From an uncultured Roseobacter sp. (GTDB lineage Bacteria; Pseudomonadota; Alphaproteobacteria; Rhodobacterales; Rhodobacteraceae), in assembly GCA_947488305.1 (NCBI GenBank), contig CANKZM010000002.1, forward strand, positions 372,001 to 436,000: DNA of 64,000 nt, read 5' to 3'. Every line of letters begins with the position of its first letter. The stretch's first letter is position 1. Shown in pieces: positions 56,369 to 64,000 of this stretch. The notes beneath the pieces are model-generated. The model was not told the origin of the DNA, did not search any database, and saw only the letters and a program-made list of their open reading frames with translations. The translations under genes were made by a program, and so were the position numbers.

Positions 56369-56901
56369 GACTGTACCTCCGGTCGAGGGTGCCGATAGAC
56401 GAGGCAGGGCTTCTCCGGGTCCGGCGTGCGTGCGTCCGGGTCGAGTGTCGCCCCCAGCCGCTCAGCCAGACGAACCGACGCCGTATTTTCGGGATCGATA
56501 TAGCTGACAGCGGTGCCCCAGTCCAAGACGCGCCAGGCGTAATCAAGGCAAGTCTGAGCCGCTTCACGCGCATAGCCCTTGCCTTCGTCAGCAGAATCGA
56601 AAATCACCCAACCCACTTCGTTTTCAGGCCGGGGGTGCGGCGCATAGAGGCCGACCAGCCCGATTGGTCGATCCTCACCCAACAGCGTGACGATGAAGCG
56701 ACCAAAGCCAAGGATCGCCCAATGACCAAAATCCGCCGCGAACGCTTGCCAGGACAGCTTTTCTGTCAGCGGGCCGCCCGCCATGTGGGACCGCTCGGTT
56801 TTGTAGAAGGCCATAAAGGCCTCCAGATCAGCGGGCTTTGGCCCCCGCAGGACCAGGCGATCGGTTTCAAGCACCGGAATATGTCGGGAAGTATCGATCA
56901 T
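56365..56901 (-). CDS. GNAT-family N-acetyltransferase (second of a tandem set)
   Basis: The 178-residue paralogue of its neighbours reads LETDRLVLRGPKPADLEAFMAFYKTERSHMAGGP, has VGWVIFDSADEGKGYAREAAQTCLDY for acetyl-CoA binding and AVSYIDPENTASVRLAERLGA. It overlaps both flanking acetyltransferase genes by ATGA junctions. Confidence 0.93.
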   Translation of the reverse strand: MIDTSRHIPVLETDRLVLRGPKPADLEAFMAFYKTERSHMAGGPLTEKLSWQAFAADFGHWAILGFGRFIVTLLGEDRPIGLVGLYAPHPRPENEVGWVIFDSADEGKGYAREAAQTCLDYAWRVLDWGTAVSYIDPENTASVRLAERLGATLDPDARTPDPEKPCLVYRHPRPEVQS

Positions 56902-57428
56902 GCGGACGCCGGCGCCAGATGAAGCCAGGTTTCGGCATCAGGCTCATGCGGAGGAGGCGTGCCATCCGTCGTTGCCCCCAGCCGTTCCGCCACGCGTTGG
57001 GATTTGCGGTTGTCGCGGTGGATGTAGCTGACCAATTGCTTCAACCCCAGACTGTCATGGGCCCAGAGACGCACGGCTTCGGCAGCTTCGGTCGCGTAGC
57101 CTTTGCCTTCGAAGCCATCAAAGAGGTGCCACGCCAGTTCTTCCTGCGGCCATTGCGCGTGCTTGAGTAGCCCGGCACGGCCCACTGCGGTGGCGGCGTT
57201 CTTTTTCAGGGTCAGGGTAAAGAAGCCAAACCCATGCCACTGCCAGTGTCCGACGCCAGTCAGAAACGCATACCATGCCTCAGAGGCGCTGGCCTGTTCG
57301 CCCTGCGCCTTCATGCGCGGGGAGGCGGTCAGGAAGTCGGTGAAAGGAGCAAGATCCTCTCTCTGCGGCCCGCGCAAGATCAGCCGCTCCGTCTCCAGTC
57401 TGGGGGCGTATGTGAGCGTTGCGCTCAT
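56898..57428 (-). CDS. GNAT-family N-acetyltransferase (first of a tandem set)
   Basis: The 176-residue paralogue reads LETERLILRGPQREDLAPFTDFLTASPRMKAQGE, has LAWHLFDGFEGKGYATEAAEAVRLWA and LVSYIHRDNRKSQRVAERLGA. The D-P-E/K of its sisters is R-D-N here, so it is the most diverged of the three. Its start overlaps the ffh stop (ATGA). Confidence 0.92.
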   Translation of the reverse strand: MSATLTYAPRLETERLILRGPQREDLAPFTDFLTASPRMKAQGEQASASEAWYAFLTGVGHWQWHGFGFFTLTLKKNAATAVGRAGLLKHAQWPQEELAWHLFDGFEGKGYATEAAEAVRLWAHDSLGLKQLVSYIHRDNRKSQRVAERLGATTDGTPPPHEPDAETWLHLAPASA

Positions 57429-58933
57429 TTTTTCTTGCCGAACCCGCTGAGACCCGGGGGCAGGCCCATACCGCCACCCATACCGCCGAGGCCGCCGGGC
57501 AACTTGCCGCCCATCTGCTTGGCGGCTGCTTCCAGCGCCTTGGGGTCCATGCCGGCAGCCATGTCTTCGGGAGAGGGACCGCCTTTGCCGAACATGCCTT
57601 TCATGGCCTGTTTCAGCATGCCGCCTTTGCCCATCTTACCCATCTTCTTCATCATGTCGCCCATCTGGCGGTGCATTTTGAGAAGCTTGTTGAGCTCGGA
57701 GACTTCCATGCCCGCGCCCTTGGCGATCCGCTTCTTGCGAGAGGCCTGAAGGATCTGCGGGTTGGTGCGTTCTTTCTTGGTCATCGACTGGATGAGCGCG
57801 ATCTGGCGTTTCAGAATGCTGTCATCGAAACCGGCGTCCTCGACCTGTTTAGCCATCTTGTTCATGCCGGGCATCATGCCCATCATGCCTTGCATGCCGC
57901 CCATCTTCTGCATCTGTTCAAGTTGCATGCGCAGGTCGTTCATGGTGAAGTGACCCTTCATCATGCGCTTGACCATCTTCTCGGACTGCTCAAGCTCCAG
58001 CGTCTCCTGCGCCTTTTCGACCAGCGCCACGATGTCGCCCATGCCGAGGATGCGGCCGGCAATACGTTCCGGCTCGAAGGTCTCCAGCGCGTCCATCTTC
58101 TCGCCGAGGCCCACGAATTTGATCGGCTTGCCTGTGACCGCGCGCATGGAGAGTGCTGCACCGCCGCGCCCGTCGCCGTCCATCCGGGTCAGGACAACGC
58201 CTGAGATGCCAATGCGTTCGTCAAAGTTTTCCGCCGTATGCACAGCGTCCTGGCCGGTGAGGCCGTCAACCACCAATAGCGTTTCGCGCGGGGTGGCCAC
58301 GTCGCGCACCGCTTCGACCTGCGCCATCAGCTCTTCGTCAATCGACAGGCGCCCCGCAGTATCGAGCATATAGACGTCGTAGCCACCCAAGCCCGCCTGC
58401 GTCTTGGCGCGTTTGGCGATGGCAACGGGGTCCTCTCCTTTGACGATCGGCAGGGTGTCAACGCCGATCTGAGTGCCTAGGATCGCGAGCTGCTCCATCG
58501 CGGCGGGACGGTTCACGTCCAACGACGCCATTAGAACGCGTTTGCCGTCTTTTTCCTTCAAGCGCTTGGCGAGCTTGGCTGTGGTGGTCGTTTTACCGCC
58601 ACCTTGAAGACCGACCATCAGGATCGGCGCCGGCGGGTTGTCGACCTTGAGCGTGCCGGGTTCGCCTTCGCCTTTCAGCACGTCGATCAGCGCGTCGTGG
58701 ACGATCTTCACGACCTGCTGTCCGGGTGTGATCGACTTGGTGACCGCCTGACCCGTTGCCTTGTCTTGAACCGCCTTGACGAAGTTGCGCGCCACAGGCA
58801 GCGAAACGTCAGCCTCAAGCAATGCCACGCGTACTTCGCGCAGCGCCGTTTTCACATCTTCTTCGGAAAGCGCGCCCTGTTTTGTCAGGCGGTCGAAGAC
58901 ACCGGATAGGCGTTCAGACAGGTTTTCAAACAT
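57425..58933 (-). CDS. ffh: signal recognition particle protein Ffh
   Basis: The 502-residue GTPase targets membrane proteins with the 4.5S RNA encoded at 6.8 kb. The N domain opens MFENLSERLSGVFDRLTKQG. The G domain has GLQGGGKTTTAKLAKRL (about 106-122), DTAGRLSIDEELM and TRMDGDGRGGAAL. The methionine-rich M domain (about 300-470) binds RNA and signal peptides and ends in a Gly/Met/Pro-rich tail. It leads the minus-strand block that continues to rpsP. Confidence 0.97.
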   Translation of the reverse strand: MFENLSERLSGVFDRLTKQGALSEEDVKTALREVRVALLEADVSLPVARNFVKAVQDKATGQAVTKSITPGQQVVKIVHDALIDVLKGEGEPGTLKVDNPPAPILMVGLQGGGKTTTTAKLAKRLKEKDGKRVLMASLDVNRPAAMEQLAILGTQIGVDTLPIVKGEDPVAIAKRAKTQAGLGGYDVYMLDTAGRLSIDEELMAQVEAVRDVATPRETLLVVDGLTGQDAVHTAENFDERIGISGVVLTRMDGDGRGGAALSMRAVTGKPIKFVGLGEKMDALETFEPERIAGRILGMGDIVALVEKAQETLELEQSEKMVKRMMKGHFTMNDLRMQLEQMQKMGGMQGMMGMMPGMNKMAKQVEDAGFDDSILKRQIALIQSMTKKERTNPQILQASRKKRIAKGAGMEVSELNKLLKMHRQMGDMMKKMGKMGKGGMLKQAMKGMFGKGGPSPEDMAAGMDPKALEAAAKQMGGKLPGGLGGMGGGMGLPPGLSGFGKKK

Positions 58934-59281
58934 GGGCTATGGGCCCCTTTCATTTCGGTTGCGGGTTTGCCTTGATCTAGGCACCACGCGGTCAATTCTC
59001 AAATTCGCTCCCCGCAGTAGAATGGGACAAAACCAAATGGCTTTGCCCCCGTGGGCGCAACGCGCTGACGGAGGGCGATCCCGATCTACCTCGGGACCGG
59101 AAGAACAGAGCTTCCGGGTGTGCGGTGCGTTTAAGCTTGCTGCGGCGGTGAGTCAAGATGATCGCGCCCCTTGACCCTTAATCCTTTCGGTATTGGCCGC
59201 CATCAGGCGCCCATCATCAGCTAGGGGTCTGCAGAAGGCCGCAGATTAGTGCAAACTGAGCACAGAATCCGGTTTGAAAGC
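58934..59281 (-). other. structured gene-free leader upstream of ffh
   Basis: These 348 bases hold no credible gene. Two neighbouring hairpins, TCCCGA/TCGGGA (about 59079-59096) and CCGGAAG/CTTCCGG (about 59097-59118), lie upstream of ffh. On the minus strand a TTGACC element is found nearer the gene (about 58990). The stretch probably contains the ffh promoter and an untranslated leader. Confidence 0.35.
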
Positions 59282-59860
59282 TCAGGCGGCAAGCGACTCG
59301 ATTTGGCGTGTCGCCTTGGCATTGGCCGCTTCAGCATCGATCATCATCTGATCCGCCGCTACGATCTCAACGTCATGGATTCCTATGAACTCCAAGACGT
59401 GACGCATATAGCCTGAGGCAAAGTCGATCTCCGATCCAACGGGCGTGCCACCAGAGGCGACGGCGATGATTGCGCGTTTGCCAGTGAGTAAGCCTTCGGG
59501 GCCATTTTCGGTGTATTTGAACGTCAGGCCCGCCCGCGCGATCTGATCTACCCAGGCTTTGAGGGCAGCTGGAACCCCGAAATTGTAAATCGGCAAACCG
59601 ATCACCAATACGTCAGCGCTCACTATTTCTTCGACGAGCTTGTCGGAAAGGGCCAACGCCTGCCGTTGTGCGTCTGTGCGGCTTTCACTCGGTGTGAAAT
59701 TCGCCTGGACCCAAGTTTCATCGATTTGAGGCAGGGCGTTGGTCAAATCCCGGCGGATGGTCTTGCCACCCAGTTTAGCAACAATCTGCGCCGTCAGGGA
59801 GCGGGATGTTGAATTCGCAAGGCGCGCGGATGAGTCAATGTGTAAGACAGTCGGGGTCAT
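59282..59860 (-). CDS. FMN-dependent NADH-azoreductase, AzoR/AcpD family
   Basis: The 192-residue flavodoxin-fold protein reads TPTVLHIDSSARLANSTSRSLTAQIV, with the FMN phosphate loop S-S-A-R-x-x-x-S-x-S, IGLPIYNFGVPAALKAWVDQIARAGLTF and AIIAVASGGTPVG. It reduces quinones or azo compounds with NADH. ATG 59860 has AAAGGA about 7 bases upstream. Divergent from a LysR gene that may control it. Confidence 0.93.
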   Translation of the reverse strand: MTPTVLHIDSSARLANSTSRSLTAQIVAKLGGKTIRRDLTNALPQIDETWVQANFTPSESRTDAQRQALALSDKLVEEIVSADVLVIGLPIYNFGVPAALKAWVDQIARAGLTFKYTENGPEGLLTGKRAIIAVASGGTPVGSEIDFASGYMRHVLEFIGIHDVEIVAADQMMIDAEAANAKATRQIESLAA

Positions 59861-60108
59861 CAGTTTTCCTTTCAGGTGGCGTAAGGTGTTTCCGAAATTT
59901 AATTCTCGCAAAAAATAACACAATGTTGCTTTTTTAACTCCTTATGTGCAAAAATGCTGGATATGGGGTATTCGACCACGTCTGGGTGCCAATCTCGGAT
60001 GCGGTGCTCTTATGTCGGTGAGTGCGGATCAACCGGACGTTACGTTTGAGCTTTTCATACGATGCATGATCGGTAAGTGTCTTAAAGTGTTTAGATAGTG
60101 AGGCCAGT

Positions 60109-60987
60109 ATGGATAATTGGGACGAGATCAAAACCGCTTTTCAGGTCGCCCGGATGGGTACCGTCAGCGGTGCCGCCGAAGTGCTAGGCGTTCACCACGC
60201 CACTGTCATAAGACATATCGATTCCCTCGAGGGACGGCTCGGCGTCAAATTGTTCCAAAGGCATGCGCGCGGCTATAACGCAACTGAGGCTGGGCAGGAC
60301 CTTTTACGTGTTGCACAAGCCACGGACGATCAGTTCAACCAGTTGGCGGGCCGCATCAAGGGGCGTGGCAACGAAGTATCGGGCGACTTGGTCGTCACCT
60401 CGCTTATCGATCTTGCGCCACGAATGGTGCCTTTGCTGGTTGAGTTTCAAAGGGCATACCCGGATGTCGTGGTGCGGTATCTGACGGGCGAGAGATTGTT
60501 CCGTTTGGAATACGGCGAGGCGCATGTCGCCATCCGCGCGGGCACGATCCCCAGCCAGCCTGACAATGTGGTTCAGGAATTGAACATTCACCGCATCGGG
60601 CTTTTTGCGAGCCCAACGTATATCAAGGCGTATGGCCGCCCCAGCGGGGTGGAGACCTTTGGCGAACATCGGTTCGTCGCGCGGGATTCCGACGATAGCC
60701 GAGCACCCTTTGAGAAATGGCTGCGGCAGAACGCGCCAGCGACAAGTCTCGTCTTTAAAAGTTCGGATATGCGTGCGTTACGCGCCGCAATACTCGCAGG
60801 GGCAGGGATCGGTTTTTTGCCAGCCTTTGAAGCCAAACTAAACCCGGAACTGATCGAAGTACATCCGCACCAGGAAGAGTGGAGCGGCCCGCTTTGGCTT
60901 GTCACCCACGTGGATTTGCACAGGACAACCAAGGTGCAGACCTTCCTGACCTTTCTGAAATCGGCCGCAAAGGACTGGGACGGGTGA
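60109..60987 (+). CDS. LysR-family transcriptional regulator
   Basis: The 292-residue regulator has the LysR winged helix at the start (FQVARMGTVSGAAEVLGVHHATVIRHIDSLEGRLGVKLF) and an effector domain (VEFQRAYPDVVVRYLTGERLFRLEYGEAHVAIRAG). It is divergent from the azoreductase gene across 248 AT-rich bases and overlaps the downstream exporter gene by 4 bases. Quinone or aromatic response is only inferred. Confidence 0.92.
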   Translation: MDNWDEIKTAFQVARMGTVSGAAEVLGVHHATVIRHIDSLEGRLGVKLFQRHARGYNATEAGQDLLRVAQATDDQFNQLAGRIKGRGNEVSGDLVVTSLIDLAPRMVPLLVEFQRAYPDVVVRYLTGERLFRLEYGEAHVAIRAGTIPSQPDNVVQELNIHRIGLFASPTYIKAYGRPSGVETFGEHRFVARDSDDSRAPFEKWLRQNAPATSLVFKSSDMRALRAAILAGAGIGFLPAFEAKLNPELIEVHPHQEEWSGPLWLVTHVDLHRTTKVQTFLTFLKSAAKDWDG

Positions 60988-61862
60988 GCCCAGCCCACCA
61001 GGGCCATGTTGCGATGCTGCTTTTCTCCGCTCTCGTGGCGGGGAGCTTTTCGCTTGGGGCGCAAGTTGCCAACGATATCGATCCCGTTGCATTGAATGCC
61101 ATCCGGTTCTGGATCGCCGCTTCGGTAATTGGTGTTGCCGCCAGCGTCACAACGGGTGTGCCCGCCAAGGCCCGACGCGCGCCCTGGAGGTACATTATTC
61201 TGGGTGGTCTGTTTGGCACCTACTTCGTGCTCATGTTTGAAGGGTTGAAAACCGCTCCCCCCGTAAGCGCCGCAGCTGTTTTCACGTTGACGCCGGTATT
61301 GTCGGCGGCATTTGGGTGGCTCCTGCTGCGGCAGATCATGACGCCGCGAATGGCTCTGGCGTTGAGCATCGGTGCTGCTGGTGCATTATGGGTCATCTTC
61401 CGTGCCGATTTCGCCGCCCTGCGCGCGTTTGCAATTGGAAAAGGCGAAACAATCTACTTCTTCGGCGTGATTTGCCACGCGATATACACGCCAATGGTGC
61501 GCAAGCTGAACCGGGGCGAGCCTGTTCTGGTATTCACCTTGGGAACCCTTTTGGGGGGCGCTTTCATTCTGACGATCTATGGATTGCCCGCAATTCGGGC
61601 GACGCACTGGGATCAGCTGCCAGCCCTCGTTTGGATCACCCTCATGTATCTTGCGGTATTTGCGTCGGCAGCCAGCGTGTTGCTCCTGCAGATTGCAAGT
61701 CTAAGGCTGCCTTCGGCAAAAGTGATGGCCTATACTTATCTGGTGCCGAGTTGGGTGATCTGCTGGGAGGTTGCGCAGGGCCGGGAAGCGCCTCAATCGC
61801 TGGTTCTCTTCGGTGTCGGGTTGACGGTAGTGGCGCTCTACCTGCTCCTGCGGGAAGAATGA
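60984..61862 (+). CDS. EamA/DMT-family transporter
   Basis: The 292-residue, roughly ten-helix exporter has two EamA repeats: MLLFSALVAGSFSLGAQVANDIDPVALNAIRFW at the start and LPSAKVMAYTYLVPSWVICWEVAQG in the second half. GTG 60984 overlaps the LysR stop (GTGA), which argues for coupled translation and against the longer frame from 60879. The substrate is unknown. Confidence 0.88.
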   Translation: MSPAHQGHVAMLLFSALVAGSFSLGAQVANDIDPVALNAIRFWIAASVIGVAASVTTGVPAKARRAPWRYIILGGLFGTYFVLMFEGLKTAPPVSAAAVFTLTPVLSAAFGWLLLRQIMTPRMALALSIGAAGALWVIFRADFAALRAFAIGKGETIYFFGVICHAIYTPMVRKLNRGEPVLVFTLGTLLGGAFILTIYGLPAIRATHWDQLPALVWITLMYLAVFASAASVLLLQIASLRLPSAKVMAYTYLVPSWVICWEVAQGREAPQSLVLFGVGLTVVALYLLLREE

Positions 61863-61931
61863 TTCCCGATATTTGGAACAATGTCAGGTTTGGTGCGTTA
61901 TCCTTGGGCAAACAGAATTAAGGAAAAGCCC

Positions 61932-62006
61932 ATGCGCAATATTATTTACCTGATCGGCTTGGCCGTCGTCATCATCGCAGTACTGAGACTAGTGGGCCTC
62001 GTCTGA
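61932..62006 (+). CDS. 24-residue single-helix membrane peptide
   Basis: The tiny frame begins MRNIIYLIGLAVVIIAVLRL and ends VGLV, one membrane helix with basic residues at the start. TAAGGA lies 7 bases before the ATG, a strong ribosome site. Similar very short MRNxIYxxGLxVV peptides are, to my recollection, frequent in Rhodobacterales. Function unknown; it lies between the exporter and the convergent ArsR gene. Confidence 0.65.
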   Translation: MRNIIYLIGLAVVIIAVLRLVGLV

Positions 62007-62010
62007 TTGT

Positions 62011-62352
62011 TCAGACCTCGCCCTCGCCTGCATTTGGCAGCTCTGTAGCGAGAAACCTTTCAAATGCATCGAGATTAACAGGTTCGAACTGGCCGAAGCC
62101 CTGCATCCACACAGAGGCTTCGCGCAAGGCATCGGGTTCGAGTTTGCACCATTTAACGCGCCCGCGCTTTTCCTGGCTGATAAGTCCTGCGGTGGTCAGC
62201 ACGCCGAGGTGTTTCGAGATCGCGGCGAGGGACATCTCGAACGGAAACGCAACGTCGGTAACAGCCATGTCGTCTTCCAACAACATGTTCAGTATTTCCC
62301 GCCGTGTCGGGTCCGCCAGGGCGGCGAAAACTTGATCCAGATCGCGCTTCAT
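62011..62352 (-). CDS. ArsR-family transcriptional regulator
   Basis: The 113-residue winged-helix protein reads VFAALADPTRREILNMLLEDDMAVTDVAF, with a recognition helix MSLAAISKHLGVLTTAGLISQEKRGRV. It has a single cysteine (Cys79 region), so metal sensing through a typical CXC site is unlikely. Its target is unknown; no obvious partner gene adjoins. Confidence 0.9.
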   Translation of the reverse strand: MKRDLDQVFAALADPTRREILNMLLEDDMAVTDVAFPFEMSLAAISKHLGVLTTAGLISQEKRGRVKWCKLEPDALREASVWMQGFGQFEPVNLDAFERFLATELPNAGEGEV

Positions 62353-62392
62353 ATCCCCTGATACCCTCGCAGGCCCAATCAGAAAAGCGGTA

Positions 62393-62623
62393 TCAGCCGC
62401 GTGGATGATGCGTGTGCTGCGATGGAAGCTTGTGCCGGGACCATTCCAGATCCGCCTCGGTCAGGCCAATATCACGCGCGAGGTGGTTTCTCAGTGGGGG
62501 CAGCTTTTGCAGCCCTGTTCGTCCGTGTTGTTGCGCGTTACGTGCAAAAACCGAAGGTAATTCGAGGGCGCGCAAGCGGAACAAAACCGTGCGCCAAACC
62601 CCGGCGTGGGTCGAAATGGCCAT
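62393..62623 (-). CDS. DUF1127 protein
   Basis: The 76-residue protein ends with a DUF1127/YjiS-like segment (LPPLRNHLARDIGLTEADLEWSRHK). These short Arg-rich domains occur in many alphaproteobacterial proteins and can bind RNA or act in phosphate/carbon regulation. ATG 62623 has AAGG about 9 bases upstream. It is divergent from a LysR gene. Confidence 0.82.
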   Translation of the reverse strand: MAISTHAGVWRTVLFRLRALELPSVFARNAQQHGRTGLQKLPPLRNHLARDIGLTEADLEWSRHKLPSQHTHHPRG

Positions 62624-62729
62624 GATTAACTGCCTTGTTGTGTGATTTCGATTAAGGTTACCTCCTCTGTTAGACACTATTCAAATGCCAATACTTGACA
62701 GCATGTGTGCAGAAAAAGCACGTATACAT

Positions 62730-63644
62730 ATGTCCAGAAACCTACCGCCCCTGAATGCCCTCCGCGCCTTTGATGCAGCTGGCCGACATCAGAGCTTTAG
62801 CCGAGCCGCTGACGAATTATCGGTGAGTCACTCAGCGATCAGCCGCCATGTTCGCGGCTTGGAGGCGCGATTAGGCGTCCAGCTTTTTCGGGATTTGCCG
62901 CGAGGCGTCGAGCTCACGACTGCGGGACAAGCCTATCTGGATAGGGTCTTGCCCGCGCTGGACATGATCGCCGAGGCTACCGAAGGGATGGCCGATACCC
63001 CGCATGGCCAGGTCACGGTCAACAGTGAACCCCTTTTCGCCGAACGGTTTATCATCCCGCGCCTGCCCGGGTTCCGAGAGGCATATCCAGATGTCGAGGT
63101 CCGGTTGGAATCTTCGCCTTTGATCGCTGATGTGGAGCGATACGAGGCTGACATCGCGCTGCGCTTTGCACATCGCGGCAAACTCGATGTGCCGGCAGAT
63201 TTGCTGAGTGCGGCGCCGCTATTTCCACATATCTCCCCTGAACTTGCCGCCCGCGCGCACATCACGACCCCTGCTGATCTGTTGGATCTGCCCATGCTGC
63301 GGGACCGTTCAAACAATATATGGAACCAATGGTTTGCCGCGGCAGGTGTGCCGGATGTGCAATTGCCCGAACATGGTTGGCGATTGAAATCACCACTCGC
63401 TTACGAGGCTGCGCTACATGGTTTGGGCGTCTATTTGGGGTCCTCGGAATGTGTCTCCTATGATGTGGCACAGGGGCGTTTACAGCGGTGTTTCGACATC
63501 GGTGTTGTGGATGGGGCGTTCTATCTTGTCTACGGGCGTCGCGGAAATCGCCGGTCAGCGGTCAGACGGTTCCGGGAATGGATTTTGGATGAAACCCGAC
63601 CCTTCAGATCAGAAGGCGCCTCGAAAAATCAACCAAATGGTTGA
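62730..63644 (+). CDS. LysR-family transcriptional regulator, GcvA-like
   Basis: The 304-residue regulator reads MSRNLPPLNALRAFDAAGRHQSFSRAADELSVSHSAISRHVRGLE, the GcvA-type N-terminus. The effector domain has HGQVTVNSEPLFAERFIIPRLPGF and ALHGLGVYLGSSECVSYDVAQGRL. Its targets are unknown; the only divergent neighbour is the DUF1127 gene. An in-frame ATG at 62685 is possible but unsupported by the family pattern. Confidence 0.92.
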   Translation: MSRNLPPLNALRAFDAAGRHQSFSRAADELSVSHSAISRHVRGLEARLGVQLFRDLPRGVELTTAGQAYLDRVLPALDMIAEATEGMADTPHGQVTVNSEPLFAERFIIPRLPGFREAYPDVEVRLESSPLIADVERYEADIALRFAHRGKLDVPADLLSAAPLFPHISPELAARAHITTPADLLDLPMLRDRSNNIWNQWFAAAGVPDVQLPEHGWRLKSPLAYEAALHGLGVYLGSSECVSYDVAQGRLQRCFDIGVVDGAFYLVYGRRGNRRSAVRRFREWILDETRPFRSEGASKNQPNG

Positions 63645-63746
63645 ATAACGCAATTCGGGATTTCTGAGGGAAATGGACGCCGCGACACGGTGACCCACCT
63701 CTTACAGGAGCTCGTAAAACGTATATATTTCAGCAGTTTAAGTTTC

Positions 63747-63763
63747 TCGGGCGCGCCGCCCGA
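63747..63763. repeat. GC-rich hairpin after the LysR gene
   Basis: TCGGGCG-CGC-CGCCCGA is a perfect inverted repeat 103 bases after the LysR stop. It has no T-run, so it is at most a weak terminator. Confidence 0.35.
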
Positions 63764-63769
63764 AGCCGG

Positions 63770-63798
63770 TTGACTCATGCGGTGCAGCGCCGTAGCAA
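63770..63798 (+). promoter_or_regulatory. possible atp operon promoter
   Basis: TTGACT and TAGCAA are 17 bases apart, about 30 bases before the atpI start. The -10 match is weak. Confidence 0.35.
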
Positions 63799-63828
63799 CG
63801 TCCCACACCTGAAAGGGGTATTTCGCGC

Positions 63829-64000
63829 GTGATCGATCCCGACCAAAAGCAGCAGATGGAGCAGCTTGAGGCCAAGATCGCAGCGGCGAAAAAGGCGCAG
63901 GAGCCGGGCCCACGACAGGATGAACACTATAGCCAGGCGCAATTGGCCTGGCGGATGGTGATTGAATTAGTTGCCGGTCTTGGGATCGGCTTCGGCATGG
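63829..64000 (+). CDS. atpI: F0F1 ATP synthase assembly protein AtpI, partial
   Basis: The first 57 codons are in the window and the gene continues past the right edge. The protein begins with a charged helix (QKQQMEQLEAKIAAAKKAQE) and then enters the family's SQAQLAWRMVIELVAGLGIGFGM membrane segment. AtpI helps assemble the c-ring of ATP synthase and usually precedes atpBEF. The start is GTG 63829 with AAAGGGG about 10 bases upstream. Confidence 0.88.
   Translation, partial: MIDPDQKQQMEQLEAKIAAAKKAQEPGPRQDEHYSQAQLAWRMVIELVAGLGIGFGM

Noticed and set aside
57419-58204. 261-codon plus-strand frame
   Set aside because: Antisense to ffh; its His/Leu repeats are the reverse reading of the Met-rich M domain.

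Overview
The window looks like a chromosomal segment of an alphaproteobacterium of the order Rhodobacterales (Roseobacter group). The evidence is the gene content and order: TrcR-type cell-cycle regulator, MipZ, FnrL next to hemN, a complete ccoNOQP-ccoGHIS cluster, roseobacter-type TRAP and Yej transporters, and the ffh-GNAT-chorismate mutase-rpsP-rimM-trmD-rplS-rpmE block. No insertion sequence, prophage, integrase or CRISPR array was seen. Gene density is high and many genes overlap by 4 bases (ATGA or GTGA). Several starts are GTG or TTG, supported by good ribosome-binding sites.

Layout. 1-6.9 kb: trcR, an ornithine decarboxylase-like enzyme with a structured leader, a RidA protein, the recR/ybaB/dnaX group, a zinc metallopeptidase and the 4.5S SRP RNA with its promoter. 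6.9-11.9 kb: a 5'-nucleotidase-family enzyme, NADH pyrophosphatase, prephenate dehydratase and a membrane-anchored cytochrome c. 12-17.9 kb: a yejABEF peptide ABC importer. 17.8-28.9 kb: an oxygen-responsive block with hemN, fnrL, a universal stress protein, the cbb3 oxidase structural genes ccoNOQP and the assembly genes ccoGHIS. FNR-type sites lie at hemN/fnrL, ccoN and ccoG. 28.8-36.5 kb: a D,D-carboxypeptidase with a SPOR domain, HAD hydrolase, clpS, an RsmC-like methylase, an SDR protein lacking its catalytic lysine, and hemF, hemC and hemE. The haem promoters carry TGTC-N10-GACA sites of the PpsR/CrtJ type, which points to a phototrophic (or once phototrophic) lineage.

36.5-41.4 kb: a CAU-anticodon tRNA, a TRAP transporter, a structured gene-free stretch that may encode an RNA, a DUF309 protein, and a 44-residue peptide with a ferredoxin-like CX2CX2CX3C motif behind an FNR-like palindrome. 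41.5-47.4 kb: an unassigned catabolic locus (Tat-exported binding protein, TauD-type dioxygenase, FAD oxidase, amidohydrolase, divergent RidA). 47.4-50.3 kb: homogentisate dioxygenase with a 49-residue membrane peptide, a MarR regulator and a DMT exporter. 50.3-58.9 kb: mipZ and the ribosome/SRP block on the minus strand. 59-64 kb: azoreductase, two LysR regulators, a second DMT exporter, a 24-residue membrane peptide, ArsR and DUF1127 proteins, and the start of atpI at the right edge.

The best second-look candidates are the FNR-linked 4-cysteine peptide, the 41.5-47.4 kb catabolic locus, the PpsR-type sites, the degenerate SDR protein, the structured region near 40 kb and the hairpin covering the ribosome-binding site near 52.97 kb. 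Functions come from recognising family motifs by eye; no database search was run.
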